DNA from: Brevibacillus dissolubilis | GTDB lineage: Bacteria > Bacillota > Bacilli > Brevibacillales > Brevibacillaceae | DNA length: 64,000 nt | Assembly (NCBI RefSeq): GCF_006170445.1 | Contig: NZ_VCNA01000001.1 | Coordinates: 372,001-436,000 of the forward strand | Direction: 5' to 3' | In this document: piece after piece, positions 26,501-34,354 of the stretch | Layout: the number at the start of each line of letters is the position of its first letter | Numbering within the stretch: position 1 is the first letter of the stretch | Notes under the pieces: generated by a model | Databases searched by the model: none | What the model was told of the DNA's origin: nothing | Seen by the model: the letters and a program-made list of their open reading frames with translations, nothing else | Translations under genes and position numbers: made by a program

Positions 26501-27300
26501 GTAAGACCTAACAGTTCATGGATCAGTTGCAAGCCGTCCCCTTCTTGCTTCTCCATTAATTCTTCGTAATCTTTCAAGATAGCTGTATTCCCCTGTGGAA
26601 AACTGCCCAGCACGGCATGCAGATCGATTTGAAGCTGGCCTTTTGGCAGATCAGGACATTCATCTGTCTTATATACCGGAAAACTCTGCAGTGTTTGACT
26701 CGTTACCCTTACCTTCAAATGGTGTTTTTCCAACCATGACGTAACTGCCGAAATATCACCCGTTCCCGCCACTTCAGCTGCCTCATCAAACATCACTTCA
26801 TCAATGTCTATTTCGTTTAGCTTTTTTATAGCAAGCAACAAGGAACGGTTTAATTGCGGTTCATTTTCTTCCCGCTTCAGAATCCATTGCTGTCCCCCTG
26901 TTTTTTGCAATTCGAGGCGGATGGGAAATAAAAAGAGGGGAGCCCTGAAATAGGATCCATCTAAAAATCGTCCACTTACAAACGGATATCCGATAGAAAG
27001 ATCATAAAGACCTGTCTCTTCTTCTATCCCTCTTAGATTTCGGTAAAGGGTTGTCAACGCATGAAACGTATTCATCACCTTATCATCAACGAGGTCACGC
27101 TTTAACAAAGAGATGGAACTACTACTTTTTGTAGAAAGCTTCTTTAGTATAGATTCCGCGAAGCCCTCTCGATTTAATCTATCAAAAGCAAGTAGATCTA
27201 TATTCCATTTGTTGTAAAGCTTAAGTAGGCGTATAGACCTATTCCTTTTACTTAGATCGTTTAATTTGTCTTTGAGATGAGTGAGTTTATGTTTGAACAT
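23509..27300 (-). CDS. SF1 (Upf1-like) helicase fused to a C-terminal Vsr/PD-(D/E)XK-type nuclease domain
   Basis: 1263-residue cytoplasmic protein. The N-terminus (LKDKLNDLSKRNRSIRLLKL) looks like a DUF4011-type domain. Walker A is HGPPGTGKS (residues 318-326), motif II is LVIFDEASQ, followed by IAGDEKQLPPS (motif III), WHYRSKSEELINF, VQGDERDVIVFS and NVAITRAK. The middle 400-800 region is largely helical. The last 110 residues (YRIDLAVVHPHD, then LGIECDGAMYHSS and WTIARIWSRNWWKNP) match MTES_1575-type very short patch repair-like endonucleases. Such fusions are often predicted anti-phage or nucleic-acid-processing proteins. It stands alone beside a pseudogene. The defence role is inference. 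Confidence 0.9.
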   Translation of the reverse strand: MFKHKLTHLKDKLNDLSKRNRSIRLLKLYNKWNIDLLAFDRLNREGFAESILKKLSTKSSSSISLLKRDLVDDKVMNTFHALTTLYRNLRGIEEETGLYDLSIGYPFVSGRFLDGSYFRAPLFLFPIRLELQKTGGQQWILKREENEPQLNRSLLLAIKKLNEIDIDEVMFDEAAEVAGTGDISAVTSWLEKHHLKVRVTSQTLQSFPVYKTDECPDLPKGQLQIDLHAVLGSFPQGNTAILKDYEELMEKQEGDGLQLIHELLGLTNSLSGETNDYEWKDDQLPNVREENELFLMQTDGSQEEILREARYKKGMVVHGPPGTGKSQVIVNLIVDALFQGKKVMVVCQKRAALDVVYQRLDSLQLSSHAALIHDEKMDRAKVYAKVTNLIEAGSQTQHTKQDEFKQLSRKIEEREENLNKIARSLFEVQPNGFRAYDLYGLSRPFQGVHQFIPLQHVLSHLHKDNMDDMLAHVYNYAYYYQRFGRQDYPLKHRKSFSHLEVKNKVQLVEVLDDVIEKAKQTASHLHVFNDDSITPEYTWMIQDKLEKIYHDLDPSQKRTLQKLRLWWWTSFTGKTILNELLKGEKFKGITSKEWLSIRESLRTLYDIAGVADDISKKIESFQPYFVSDHIHSLKTGVAKGKIPVDDLEQKRQAIMEDFEELREMDRFFEEKTEEIRKLITVSVVHPAEKNGPVRPEETVEHLRQSLFAHWIDQVEKKNPHMVKVSTAEYSQLLESFRQLLDQKKMVGKKLLQADLLEGVRQANYQNQKQFKAIKHQASKRSQIWTLRKFVKEYTKDGLMKLFPVWLTSPEVVSSIFPLEPELFDLVIFDEASQCTVENSIPSIYRARQVLIAGDEKQLPPSNLFKVSSDGDGDADYDEEEVNGTFDDAESLLSQAKRIFSEKLLQWHYRSKSEELINFSNHAFYHGQIQIAPNVAPLSNPAAITWTKVEGKWINQSNETEAEKVVQLLKDQLIRHPNQSVGIITFNAKQQDKILDTIERQIENDPEFAVVYQQVMARDIDERIFVKNIENVQGDERDVIVFSIGYAPNEEGRIYNRFGLLNQAGGENRLNVAITRAKARIHVVTSIEPHELNVAGAKERGPKLFKAYLEYAQAVSQLDLDRIKKVLAEVGQESSTQKQHSNLVFDSPFEEQVYNQLKNLKYEVNTQVGLSGYRIDLAVVHPHDPTRYILGIECDGAMYHSSPSARERDIYRQKFLEDKGWTIARIWSRNWWKNPVQEMERIDQLIKELIKHEQAVMAVTEQTK

Positions 27301-27387
27301 ATAGAAATCATCCTAATTTATAACAGATTATTTCCTATATCATACTAAATCCAGCAAAATCCATCAATTAAATAGTTCAAAATAACT

Positions 27388-27418
27388 AAAAAGCAGGGTG
27401 ATTCGAATTTCTCCCTGC
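27388..27418 (-). terminator. Terminator of the synthase fusion gene
   Basis: On the minus strand GCAGGG and CCCTGC pair and TTTTTAG follows. Confidence 0.7.
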
Positions 27419-27435
27419 CTTCCCTTTCACTATAC

Positions 27436-30108
27436 CTATTCCAATCTGCTTGCCCCCGATCTTACTACCGCGCGAATCTCCTCCATCACCTGAAAATGAT
27501 AGTGATCTGTCGCCTGCACGAACGATGCATGCTGATGAGCAACCGCCCCAAGCCGTTCTTTTTCAAAAGTCGCACCCATGCCAATCAGGATACGCTTGGC
27601 TCCAAGCTGTTCAGCCCGCTTGAGCGTCTGCCACAGGCACTGACGATAGAGCCGATGCGAGTCACGGTACCGATAATCAAGACCCACGATCAGCGGGACG
27701 ACATGCTCCGCTTCTTTAAAAACAGCCACCATCGCAACAGGCATCCCATCCTCTGGCCCACCATGCTCAGGACGAATCCGCAGAACGATCAATTCCCAGC
27801 ACGGATAGCGAAGCATTTCCCCGAACAGATGATCCGGCAGGGCAAATGTGTTCAACTCCACGTTACGTTCTTTTACATTACGATACAAATGGTAAAAGTG
27901 CGCAATCTCCGCCTGGCTGACCTCTCGTCCACCGTGCTCCAGAATCTCGGTGTCATAGACATGTTCGTAGGCGACCATCTGCTCCCGGACATGCTTGCGG
28001 GCGGTTTTGGACAAGCCATACAAATATTCGTCTCGGTTGCTCCATGTGACATCGATGGTCAATGTGTCCGGCATCGCGGATGAGGTGAAGCCCTGTTCAC
28101 GCAGGAACGCCTCCAGTTCAACATCGTGTGCCATGATATCGCGCAGGATCAGCATCGTCGCACCGCATGCGGTCTGATCTTCGCCTGCCTGCTTGAGCAG
28201 GATTTTCAGCGCGGTCTTCCAGTCCCGTGTTCGGTCGAGATAGAGATGATTGCCCTCGGTCAAAAGTGAGCCCATCATGAACACGTGGGAGGATAGGAAG
28301 TACGGCCCCTTATCACCTGCCCGCAGCTTTTCGATATGCCGGGAGACCTCGGGAGGTTCGTTCATGTCATCTTTGGACAGCGTATCCGTAAAAAACGTTG
28401 CCAGCACAGGCATACCCGTCTCGTCTCTGACAAAGTAATAATGAAAGCGCCAATTTTCCTCCGGTTTTTCCCGGTCACAGAACGCTGATTCGAGAAAACG
28501 AAGACCTTCCCACGTGTACGAGCCGTTGCTGCCCAGCAGGGAATCCCATTCCTCCTGATCCACCGCGTGAATGGTGGTCTCGTGCTGGAGCGTCAGGCCG
28601 TGAGTGGATGGAAGAAGTCCTAAGTGTGGGTGCCTGGTAAGTATGGCAGATTGAGCGGAGATGCTGTGCGGTCGCCCAGTAAGCGTAACAGGTCGAGCAG
28701 TGAGATCATGTGGATCAGGTGCATGAGCCTGTTGTTCTGCAAGCGCTTCGAACTGCTCCTCCCACCCGACTGTAACCGCAGCCACCGCAATCTGCTCATA
28801 CGCTTTCGGTTCAGTCCGTATCTCCCTCATTCGCTCCGGTTGAAAATACATCGTCCCCGACTGATTAAACATCTCATACACCTCACCCAGCGTCGTGCCC
28901 TCTTCCGCCAGCGCCTGCGGCAGATGATGAGCTATCGCTTCGACCAGACGACGGATATCCTCAAGCTGGTGATGCATCGTAATCGTAAAACGAACCCCCG
29001 ACCGCTTGACCGGCACACCGGGATAGATCGCTGGATTCGTATAAAAACCTTCAGTTTGCAAGCGTTTTACCATGTTGTAAGCCGTACTCGGCATCCCCAC
29101 GCCCACATAGCGGATCGGTACTTCTGACGGTGACACCAGCGGCAGACCATACTGCTCCATCAGGTAGTTGCCGTATTGTATCCGCTCCTGCAAGCCTGCC
29201 TGCAACTGGACAATCTCATCGGAGAGATGGATACGGGCCGAAGCCAGCGCGGCACCGAGCAAGGGCGGCTGTACCGGGCCGGAAAAAATCATCGGGCCTC
29301 CACAGGTGCGTACTTTTCGCTTCATCTCCTCATTGGGCAGGACAAGCACACCACCCGCACAGCCAAACGCCTTGTTCATCGAGGTAGCCAGCACCATCCG
29401 CTCATGCAGTCCAATCTGGGACAATGCGACCCCTCGTCCATGCTTCCCCGCCCAACTCATGCCATGGGCATCATCTACGTACAGGTAGAAGTTTTCATAG
29501 CGCTCCAACAATTCCTCAAGCTTATCAAATGGCGCGACATCTCCATACATACTGTAGACACCGTCTGCGAGATACCAGATTCGTTTATGTGTGTTGGACA
29601 GAGCCTCAATCCGCTCCTCCAGAAGGTCCATTCGACTATGTCGGACAATCTCGATGGTCGTTCCTTTTGTGCGCACCTGATTGGTCGCCATATGCACACT
29701 GTTATGTACTTGCTGATCCAGAATCACTGCATCCTCTTGCTCGATCAACACCGGCAAAGCGGAGAGATGGCCCAATGTCGTCGTCGGCATCATGATCACA
29801 TGCCCGCCAAAAATCTGGCTGAGCAATTCCTCCAGCTCCCCATACGGAGTAGCGGACAAATACGCCCGGGACGAGGAGAATTGTGTGCCATAACGCATCA
29901 CCGCATCAACGGCCCCTTTTTTCAGCCGTTCATCCAGCTCCAATCCCAGATAGCTGCAGGAGCCAAAATGAAGCAGCTCCTCTCCCCCGATCTGGATCGT
30001 CCTCCCCCCGTATTGTTCGTCCTCGGTAAACAGGTGCATCACCCCCCGCTTTACCCCTTCCGTTAAGGTTTGATCCAGTATGTGCAGTGGATCTGTCTGT
30101 TTTCTCAT
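27436..30108 (-). CDS. Alpha-oxoamine synthase fused to an acyltransferase-like (GNAT-fold) domain
   Basis: 890-residue two-part protein. Residues about 40-420 are a fold-type I PLP enzyme of the BioF/KBL/serine palmitoyltransferase family: FGSCSYLGLE, ATPYGELEELL, VDDAHGMSW (PLP-contact Asp/His) and the Schiff-base lysine in TSMNKAFGCAGG near residue 246. A low-complexity linker rich in R, P, H and L follows (about 470-525). Residues 540-890 resemble large GNAT/peptidoglycan-recognition acyltransferases (KTARKHVREQM, ILIGMGATFEKERLGA). It probably condenses an acyl thioester with an amino acid and modifies the product. I chose ATG 30108 for its spacing from AAAGGA. Confidence 0.85.
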   Translation of the reverse strand: MRKQTDPLHILDQTLTEGVKRGVMHLFTEDEQYGGRTIQIGGEELLHFGSCSYLGLELDERLKKGAVDAVMRYGTQFSSSRAYLSATPYGELEELLSQIFGGHVIMMPTTTLGHLSALPVLIEQEDAVILDQQVHNSVHMATNQVRTKGTTIEIVRHSRMDLLEERIEALSNTHKRIWYLADGVYSMYGDVAPFDKLEELLERYENFYLYVDDAHGMSWAGKHGRGVALSQIGLHERMVLATSMNKAFGCAGGVLVLPNEEMKRKVRTCGGPMIFSGPVQPPLLGAALASARIHLSDEIVQLQAGLQERIQYGNYLMEQYGLPLVSPSEVPIRYVGVGMPSTAYNMVKRLQTEGFYTNPAIYPGVPVKRSGVRFTITMHHQLEDIRRLVEAIAHHLPQALAEEGTTLGEVYEMFNQSGTMYFQPERMREIRTEPKAYEQIAVAAVTVGWEEQFEALAEQQAHAPDPHDLTARPVTLTGRPHSISAQSAILTRHPHLGLLPSTHGLTLQHETTIHAVDQEEWDSLLGSNGSYTWEGLRFLESAFCDREKPEENWRFHYYFVRDETGMPVLATFFTDTLSKDDMNEPPEVSRHIEKLRAGDKGPYFLSSHVFMMGSLLTEGNHLYLDRTRDWKTALKILLKQAGEDQTACGATMLILRDIMAHDVELEAFLREQGFTSSAMPDTLTIDVTWSNRDEYLYGLSKTARKHVREQMVAYEHVYDTEILEHGGREVSQAEIAHFYHLYRNVKERNVELNTFALPDHLFGEMLRYPCWELIVLRIRPEHGGPEDGMPVAMVAVFKEAEHVVPLIVGLDYRYRDSHRLYRQCLWQTLKRAEQLGAKRILIGMGATFEKERLGAVAHQHASFVQATDHYHFQVMEEIRAVVRSGASRLE

Positions 30109-30250
30109 GATTGTCATCCTTTCAAAAGTCTGTAAAAAATAAATCCTAACATGTATTCACGAATTAACAAGATATTACCTGTAAAAAAACGTTTATCGAA
30201 TACCTTTTTTTACTGATTGACCATTCAAAATCTCCCTGTAGGCGTGAGCA

Positions 30251-30406
30251 CCTATGGTTGGCGGGATGGGCAATCTGTAGTTCAACGCCAATCCCCGCCT
30301 GCATCTGACATTGGAAACGCGGGACTTCATTCCGTCCAAAGAATGGGACACCCTGTACCAATTGGCGGAAAGCCTTGATCCGAATGACCCCGTGCCGTCC
30401 CTGTAA
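30251..30406 (+). pseudogene. Short plus-strand coding remnant with an in-frame stop
   Basis: The frame reads MVGGMGNL, a TAG, then FNANPRLHLTLETRDF and KEWDTLYQLAESLDPNDP before TAA. The second part looks like real protein, but no proper start or ribosome site precedes it. I do not recognise the family. It lies in the roughly 620-bp stretch between two minus-strand genes, which otherwise holds only the terminator below. Confidence 0.35.
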
Positions 30407-30557
30407 ATGATCAGGAGCCAGCCCTCCACAATCCTTTGCAAGAATCACGCCAATGGCAGTCGATAATTCTCACATGTCCGTTCGGCGGTACGCATGGTGC
30501 ATCATCTTTTGAAAAAGCCTGTATGGGCACAGAAGACTTACCATCATCAAACAGCAT

Positions 30558-30596
30558 GAAAAAACGAGCCTCGCACTATGCGAAGGCCCGTTCGTC
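30558..30596 (-). terminator. Terminator downstream of the small Tyr/Trp-rich gene
   Basis: ACGA-N-CG-N-GCCT-N-CGCA pairs with TGCG-N-GGC-N-CGT around a short loop and TTTTTT follows on the minus strand. It lies about 135 bp after the stop at 30731. Confidence 0.6.
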
Positions 30597-30730
30597 TTGT
30601 TTCATACGGTCTGGAATTCCATCCCTCTTTTATTTACCTGATGCACCCTCGTTAGCGACCGTATTTTACAACCGCATTATTTCACGTTTCATAAAATCGT
30701 ACAGCTTTCGAGCTTTACCTAGATCGGCCG

Positions 30731-30994
30731 TTAATAAAGGGTAGGAGTTGGACTACATGCCACGGCATCAATATATCTCGGATCAAAACCAAAAAACGTC
30801 CAGAACACACCGTTCCATCGATAGCCAGAAACCTCCCCGTATTCTAAACGAGTTGGATAAAACCAAAAACGTTCTCCTGTTATGAGCCAAACATACGTGA
30901 ATTCGTACATACAATCCACGATATAGGAAACAGATGGTTTGGGAGGGACTCTTCTTGGCGGCGGAGATGTTGGTGCCTGCATTGGATACACCAT
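30731..30994 (-). CDS. Small Pro-rich, Trp/Tyr-rich Bacillus-type protein
   Basis: 87 residues. A Pro-rich N-terminus (MQAPTSPPPRRVPPKPS) is followed by a compact aromatic domain (YEFTYVWLITGERFWFYPTR, GYRWNGVFWTFFGFDPRYID). Many spore-forming Bacillales encode short proteins of this layout, sometimes annotated as transporter or coat-related without evidence. It has a plausible ribosome site (AAAAGGAGTG) and ATG. Function unknown. Confidence 0.7.
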   Translation of the reverse strand: MVYPMQAPTSPPPRRVPPKPSVSYIVDCMYEFTYVWLITGERFWFYPTRLEYGEVSGYRWNGVFWTFFGFDPRYIDAVACSPTPTLY

Positions 30995-30997
30995 TTC

Positions 30998-31132
30998 TTA
31001 TTCACTCCTTTTCGTTGTATCCTGCATTATATTCTGAACTAACGAAATGGAGTGGACAAAAAGTAGGTAGCCTTCTGGTTTTGAAAAGGTTACGTCTGTG
31101 ATCCGTCCGGCTTCGTCGATGGACATCTCCAT
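30998..31132 (-). CDS. Possible 44-residue ORF
   Basis: Frame MEMSIDEAGRITDVTFSKPE continues to a stop just before the next gene. No ribosome site precedes the ATG, and the frame is open further upstream, so this may be the tail of a decayed gene joined to the remnant at 31161. Unrecognised. Confidence 0.25.
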   Translation of the reverse strand: MEMSIDEAGRITDVTFSKPEGYLLFVHSISLVQNIMQDTTKRSE

Positions 31133-31160
31133 TTCAATCGTGCAGTGTTCCGTCCCTCTT

Positions 31161-31274
31161 TTATTTTCCTGGAGTATGCGCGTTCGCCACCGCTTCGCCC
31201 ACACGCGTCACGACAGGGCGATCACTCAAGTATCGTCCATCCCCTTGAGTCGGAATAAACCAAAACACTTCCAT
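31161..31274 (-). pseudogene. 37-residue remnant with an SsuD-like N-terminus
   Basis: Starts at ATG 31274 with a good ribosome site (AGAGGTG). The first residues, MEVFWFIPTQGDGRYLS, closely match my recollection of the N-terminus of alkanesulfonate monooxygenase SsuD (a roughly 370-residue flavin-dependent luciferase-fold enzyme). The similarity ends after about 17 residues and the frame stops at 37. The tail (VANAHTPGK then stop) and the next 20 bp resemble VANEGASGK plus stop near 30625-30655, which suggests a local duplication. Confidence 0.45.
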
Positions 31275-31386
31275 ACGTGAACACCTCTTGGTATTTTATG
31301 CATGAATGAATTACTTAAAATGTAAGTGATTAATTCCGACGAATCAAGTAGGGATTATGGATGTTGCAAAAATATGTAGGGGGTAA

Positions 31387-31417
31387 GAAAAGACCTGCTT
31401 GTACAGCGGGTCTTTTC
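31387..31417. terminator. Bidirectional terminator after sleB
   Basis: AAAAGACC-N-GCT, a 5-nt loop, AGC-N-GGTCTTTT. Confidence 0.75.
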
Positions 31418-31434
31418 TCTCATCTGATATCACG

Positions 31435-32079
31435 TTACCTCGCAAAAATGTGCTCCCCAATCTTCACTGTCTGCGGACGACTCCACATCCAGCCAGACGT
31501 TGCCGTATTGGGATTAAAATAATAAATCGCCCCATACGTTGGGTCCCAGCCTCTGGCCGCATCACGGGCTGCCAGATACGCCGTCTTATTCGGTGTCATT
31601 CCATACTGACCATCATAGATCGCTGTAAAGGCCCATGGCTCGAAGATCACCCCGCTCACCGTGTTGGGAAACTTCGGTGATTGCAGGCGGTTCATCACGA
31701 CAGCGGCTACAGCCACCTGTCCTTTGTATGATTCCCCGCGCGCTTCGGCATAGACGAGCTTCGCGAGCATGTCCATCTCATATTGATTCACACTGAATTT
31801 TTTCAAGACAGACCAGGTCTGGGCACCGACAACCCCATCAACAGGCAAGCCATACTGATATTGAAAAGCTCGGACAGCACGGGTCACACCAGGACCATAG
31901 ATCCCATCCGACCCCTGGGTATAGTAGCCGAGCAGATTGAGCCGGTATTGCAAATCCCACACTTCTCCATTGCTGCTCCCAGGCTTCAGTACGGTAGCGG
32001 CACTCGCTTGGCCAAAGGGCATCATCATGACCATCAGGCATGCGGCGAAGATCATCATCGCTTGGTTCCATCGTTTCAT
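31435..32079 (-). CDS. sleB: SleB-family spore cortex/cell-wall hydrolase
   Basis: 214-residue exported enzyme. The signal peptide ends near FGQASAA. A PG_binding_1 domain (SNGEVWDLQYRLNLLGYYTQ, then VDGVVGAQTWSVL) is followed by the Hydrolase_2 lytic transglycosylase domain with the catalytic-Glu motif LVYAEARGE and the family segments VAVAAVVMNRLQSPKFP and AARGWDPTYGAIYYFNP. SleB depolymerises cortex peptidoglycan at germination; related SleB-like enzymes act on vegetative wall. No ypeB lies downstream, so this may be a paralogue. ATG 32079 sits behind AAAGGAGGT. Confidence 0.85.
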   Translation of the reverse strand: MKRWNQAMMIFAACLMVMMMPFGQASAATVLKPGSSNGEVWDLQYRLNLLGYYTQGSDGIYGPGVTRAVRAFQYQYGLPVDGVVGAQTWSVLKKFSVNQYEMDMLAKLVYAEARGESYKGQVAVAAVVMNRLQSPKFPNTVSGVIFEPWAFTAIYDGQYGMTPNKTAYLAARDAARGWDPTYGAIYYFNPNTATSGWMWSRPQTVKIGEHIFAR

Positions 32080-32106
32080 GGTTCTACCTCCTTTCGCATG
32101 TTCCCC

Positions 32107-32135
32107 ATTGTACGAACAGATGCGAACGCGCTCAA
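32107..32135 (-). promoter_or_regulatory. Putative sleB promoter
   Basis: Minus strand: -35 TTGAGC (32130-32135), 17-bp spacer, -10 TACAAT (32107-32112), a good sigma-A match. A sporulation sigma-G form is not obvious, which hints at vegetative expression. Confidence 0.5.
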
Positions 32136-32181
32136 TACCAAAAAACTGGCATACAAGATCATACAGCAGGTGCCAAACACG

Positions 32182-32220
32182 AAAAAACCCTGTCACAACA
32201 GGCATTCCGCTGTGACAGGG
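32182..32220 (-). terminator. Terminator of thrC
   Basis: CCCTGTCACA and TGTGACAGGG pair over 10 bp with a 13-nt loop; TTTTTTC follows on the minus strand. Confidence 0.85.
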
Positions 32221-32239
32221 TACAGAGCTTACAAAGCGC

Positions 32240-33460
32240 TTATCCAATATATGTTTCTGGTAAATCTGAGTCAGGCTGTAAGGTTTTCACATGCATATCG
32301 ATGGTTTCCGGGTATTTAATGCCAATACCTGTATTGAGCACAACGATGGTGTCTGACTCTTTGATCCAACCGATTTTCCGCAGTTCGCGGGCAGCCGCGA
32401 CAGTAGCCGCACCCTCTGGACAGATGAATAACCCCTCGGTCGAAGCCAAATGCTTCTGTTCCATAATAATATCACGGTCATCTACGGCAATCGCGCATCC
32501 GTCTGTCTCATAGACCGCTTCTAGCACGAGAAAATCCCCTAATGCTTTCGGGACATTGATCCCAAACGCTACCGTCTCCGAATGCTCCCAGAAGACTGAT
32601 TCCCGCTTGCCTTCCTGCCATGCACGGACGATTGGCGCGCAGCCCTTGGACTGAACGGCAACCAGACGCGGCAGAGGACCTTCCACCCAGCCCAGCTCCT
32701 GCAGTTCGCGCAATGCTTTATAAATTCCGATGATTCCGACACCGCCACCTGTCGGATAGAGGATCACATCAGGGAGTTTCCAGCCCAATTGCTCGGCGAT
32801 CTCTAGACCCATCGTCTTTTTGCCTTCGATGCGGTATGGCTCTTTGAGTGTAGAGGCGTCGAACCAGCCATGTTTTTGTACGGCACGACCTACGATCTTG
32901 CCCGCGTCGCTGATCAATCCGTTGACCAGATACAGATTGGCTCCTGCCATCGCACATTCGCCACGAGTGAGAAATGGAGCGGCTTTCGGCATCACAATGG
33001 TAGAACGCATCCCCGCCCGTGCGGCGTAGGTGGACCAGGCTGCACCTGCATTGCCGTTGGTTGGCATCGCGATGTCGGTGATCCCCAGCTCTTTTGCCTT
33101 GGAGACCCCGACCGCAGCACCACGGGCTTTGAACGAGCCTGTCGGGATGATCCCCTCATCCTTGACATACATCTCTCTGACCCCAAGCTCCCGCGCCAAG
33201 CGTGTTGTCGGCAAAAGCGGTGTCATCCCCTCACCCAGTGTGACGATATTGGCTTCGTCCACGACCGGGAGCAGTTCATGATAACGCCAAAGTGTCGCCG
33301 GACGCGTTGTCAGACTGCTTTTTTGCCACGCTTTTTTCAGATCGTTCAGATGATAGCGCACCAAAAGCGGCGAGCCGCAGGTACACAGATTTATTTGTTG
33401 GTCGACCGGATGAGTCAGACCGCATTTTGGACACTCCAGATGAGATACATAGCTGAACAT
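32240..33460 (-). CDS. thrC: Threonine synthase
   Basis: 406-residue PLP enzyme. It has the N-terminal zinc-ribbon-like CPKCG and CTCGSP, the PLP lysine in PTGSFKARGA (near residue 112), PTNGNAGAAWSTYAARAG, and the phosphate-binding YPTGGGVGIIG. Threonine synthase converts O-phospho-L-homoserine to threonine. No thrB or hom lies nearby, so it may be a standalone copy or a threonine-synthase-like lyase. It is flanked by its own terminator and a hairpin repeat upstream. Confidence 0.85.
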   Translation of the reverse strand: MFSYVSHLECPKCGLTHPVDQQINLCTCGSPLLVRYHLNDLKKAWQKSSLTTRPATLWRYHELLPVVDEANIVTLGEGMTPLLPTTRLARELGVREMYVKDEGIIPTGSFKARGAAVGVSKAKELGITDIAMPTNGNAGAAWSTYAARAGMRSTIVMPKAAPFLTRGECAMAGANLYLVNGLISDAGKIVGRAVQKHGWFDASTLKEPYRIEGKKTMGLEIAEQLGWKLPDVILYPTGGGVGIIGIYKALRELQELGWVEGPLPRLVAVQSKGCAPIVRAWQEGKRESVFWEHSETVAFGINVPKALGDFLVLEAVYETDGCAIAVDDRDIIMEQKHLASTEGLFICPEGAATVAAARELRKIGWIKESDTIVVLNTGIGIKYPETIDMHVKTLQPDSDLPETYIG

Positions 33461-33695
33461 GGGGAACCGCCCCTTTCTTATCGATCAAGCCAGTTTGTGT
33501 AGGCTGTATGAAAATGGTAAATACATATGCAAGCATAGTATATGCGCCAGCCCGCAGATTAGGCACTTGCCCTCCCTTTCATACAGGCACGGTTGGTAAA
33601 GCTTGTCACTTGATTATTGAATTTCGGCGGTATCCCTCTATATTCCTTGTGTCTAATTGGTGAAACCGTATGGGGGGTGGGGATCAGGGGATCGG

Positions 33696-33792
33696 GGAGG
33701 AGAGCGGGAAGACCAGCTGTTCTCCAGTCGCCTTTCCCCCTCGTTAGAGGGGCCGGTCTCCTTACGAACAGATGGTCTTCCCACTCTCTGCC
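33696..33792 (+). repeat. Hairpin element copy A (unrecognised family)
   Basis: Two 27-nt arms (33696-33722 and 33766-33792) pair at 24 or more positions around a 43-nt loop. The loop shares TCCAGTCGCCTTTCCC and CCGGTCTCCTTA with copies B and C. Arms end in CTGTTC/GAACAG next to the loop. It lies in the 440-bp space between thrC and doxX, which otherwise holds only the doxX terminator. Confidence 0.75.
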
Positions 33793-33818
33793 GAGTACCT
33801 GATTGAAGAGAAACATAG

Positions 33819-33847
33819 AAAAGGCCAGCCTTAACTCCGGCCGACCT
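33819..33847 (-). terminator. Terminator of doxX
   Basis: AAGG-N-CGGCC, a short loop and GGC-N-GGCCTTTTC on the minus strand. Confidence 0.65.
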
Positions 33848-33901
33848 TATTATGCGGGATTAGATATTTTCCTCTAGTAAAGCACCCTCAGATTAAGCTG
33901 T

Positions 33902-34306
33902 TTAAGCGGCTTTCGAGGAAGATGCTGCGCCGTTCTCTTGTTTGGCAGTGGTGTTGGCCATGGCAAGCAGTCCGCCGATGATGATGACGTTTTGCAGGAA
34001 GCTCAGTTGCTCTGCGGTAGCCATCTCTGGTGGAAGTGCCCAGAAGTTGTGCATGATGATGTTGGTAGGAATCATGAATAAAGCCAAGGCCGTTGCCACC
34101 CATTTGAGTCGGAAGTTGAACAGGATGGCCAATCCCCCGCCTAATTCAGCCAAGATGGCGATCACTAGGCCAATCGGAATCAAGGATGGCGGCAGACCTT
34201 TCATAGCCATCCAGCCTGCTGTGGCGTTCCAGGCGATGATTTTGAACAAACCCATGTATGCGAAGACCCCACCAGCCAAAATGCGTGGTATCAAACCGTT
34301 CATCAT
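33902..34306 (-). CDS. DoxX-family membrane protein
   Basis: 134 residues, four hydrophobic helices. It opens with NGLIPRILAGGVFAYMGLFK and contains AILAELGGGLAILFNF, the conserved E-L-G-G-G of DoxX proteins. DoxX family members are linked to redox and sulfur metabolism and to membrane oxidoreductase complexes; the exact role is unknown. Ends in a Lys/Ala-rich tail. No partner gene adjoins except copZ upstream, which has its own promoter. Confidence 0.85.
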   Translation of the reverse strand: MMNGLIPRILAGGVFAYMGLFKIIAWNATAGWMAMKGLPPSLIPIGLVIAILAELGGGLAILFNFRLKWVATALALFMIPTNIIMHNFWALPPEMATAEQLSFLQNVIIIGGLLAMANTTAKQENGAASSSKAA

Positions 34307-34354
34307 AATTCCTCCTTATACCCATACCAGGTATCTATTATAAGAGTGAGTGAC

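Noticed and set aside
30251-30406. Stop-codon readthrough or recoding at the in-frame TAG
   Set aside because: No recoding signal or conserved context is visible and the frame lacks a proper start; decay is simpler.
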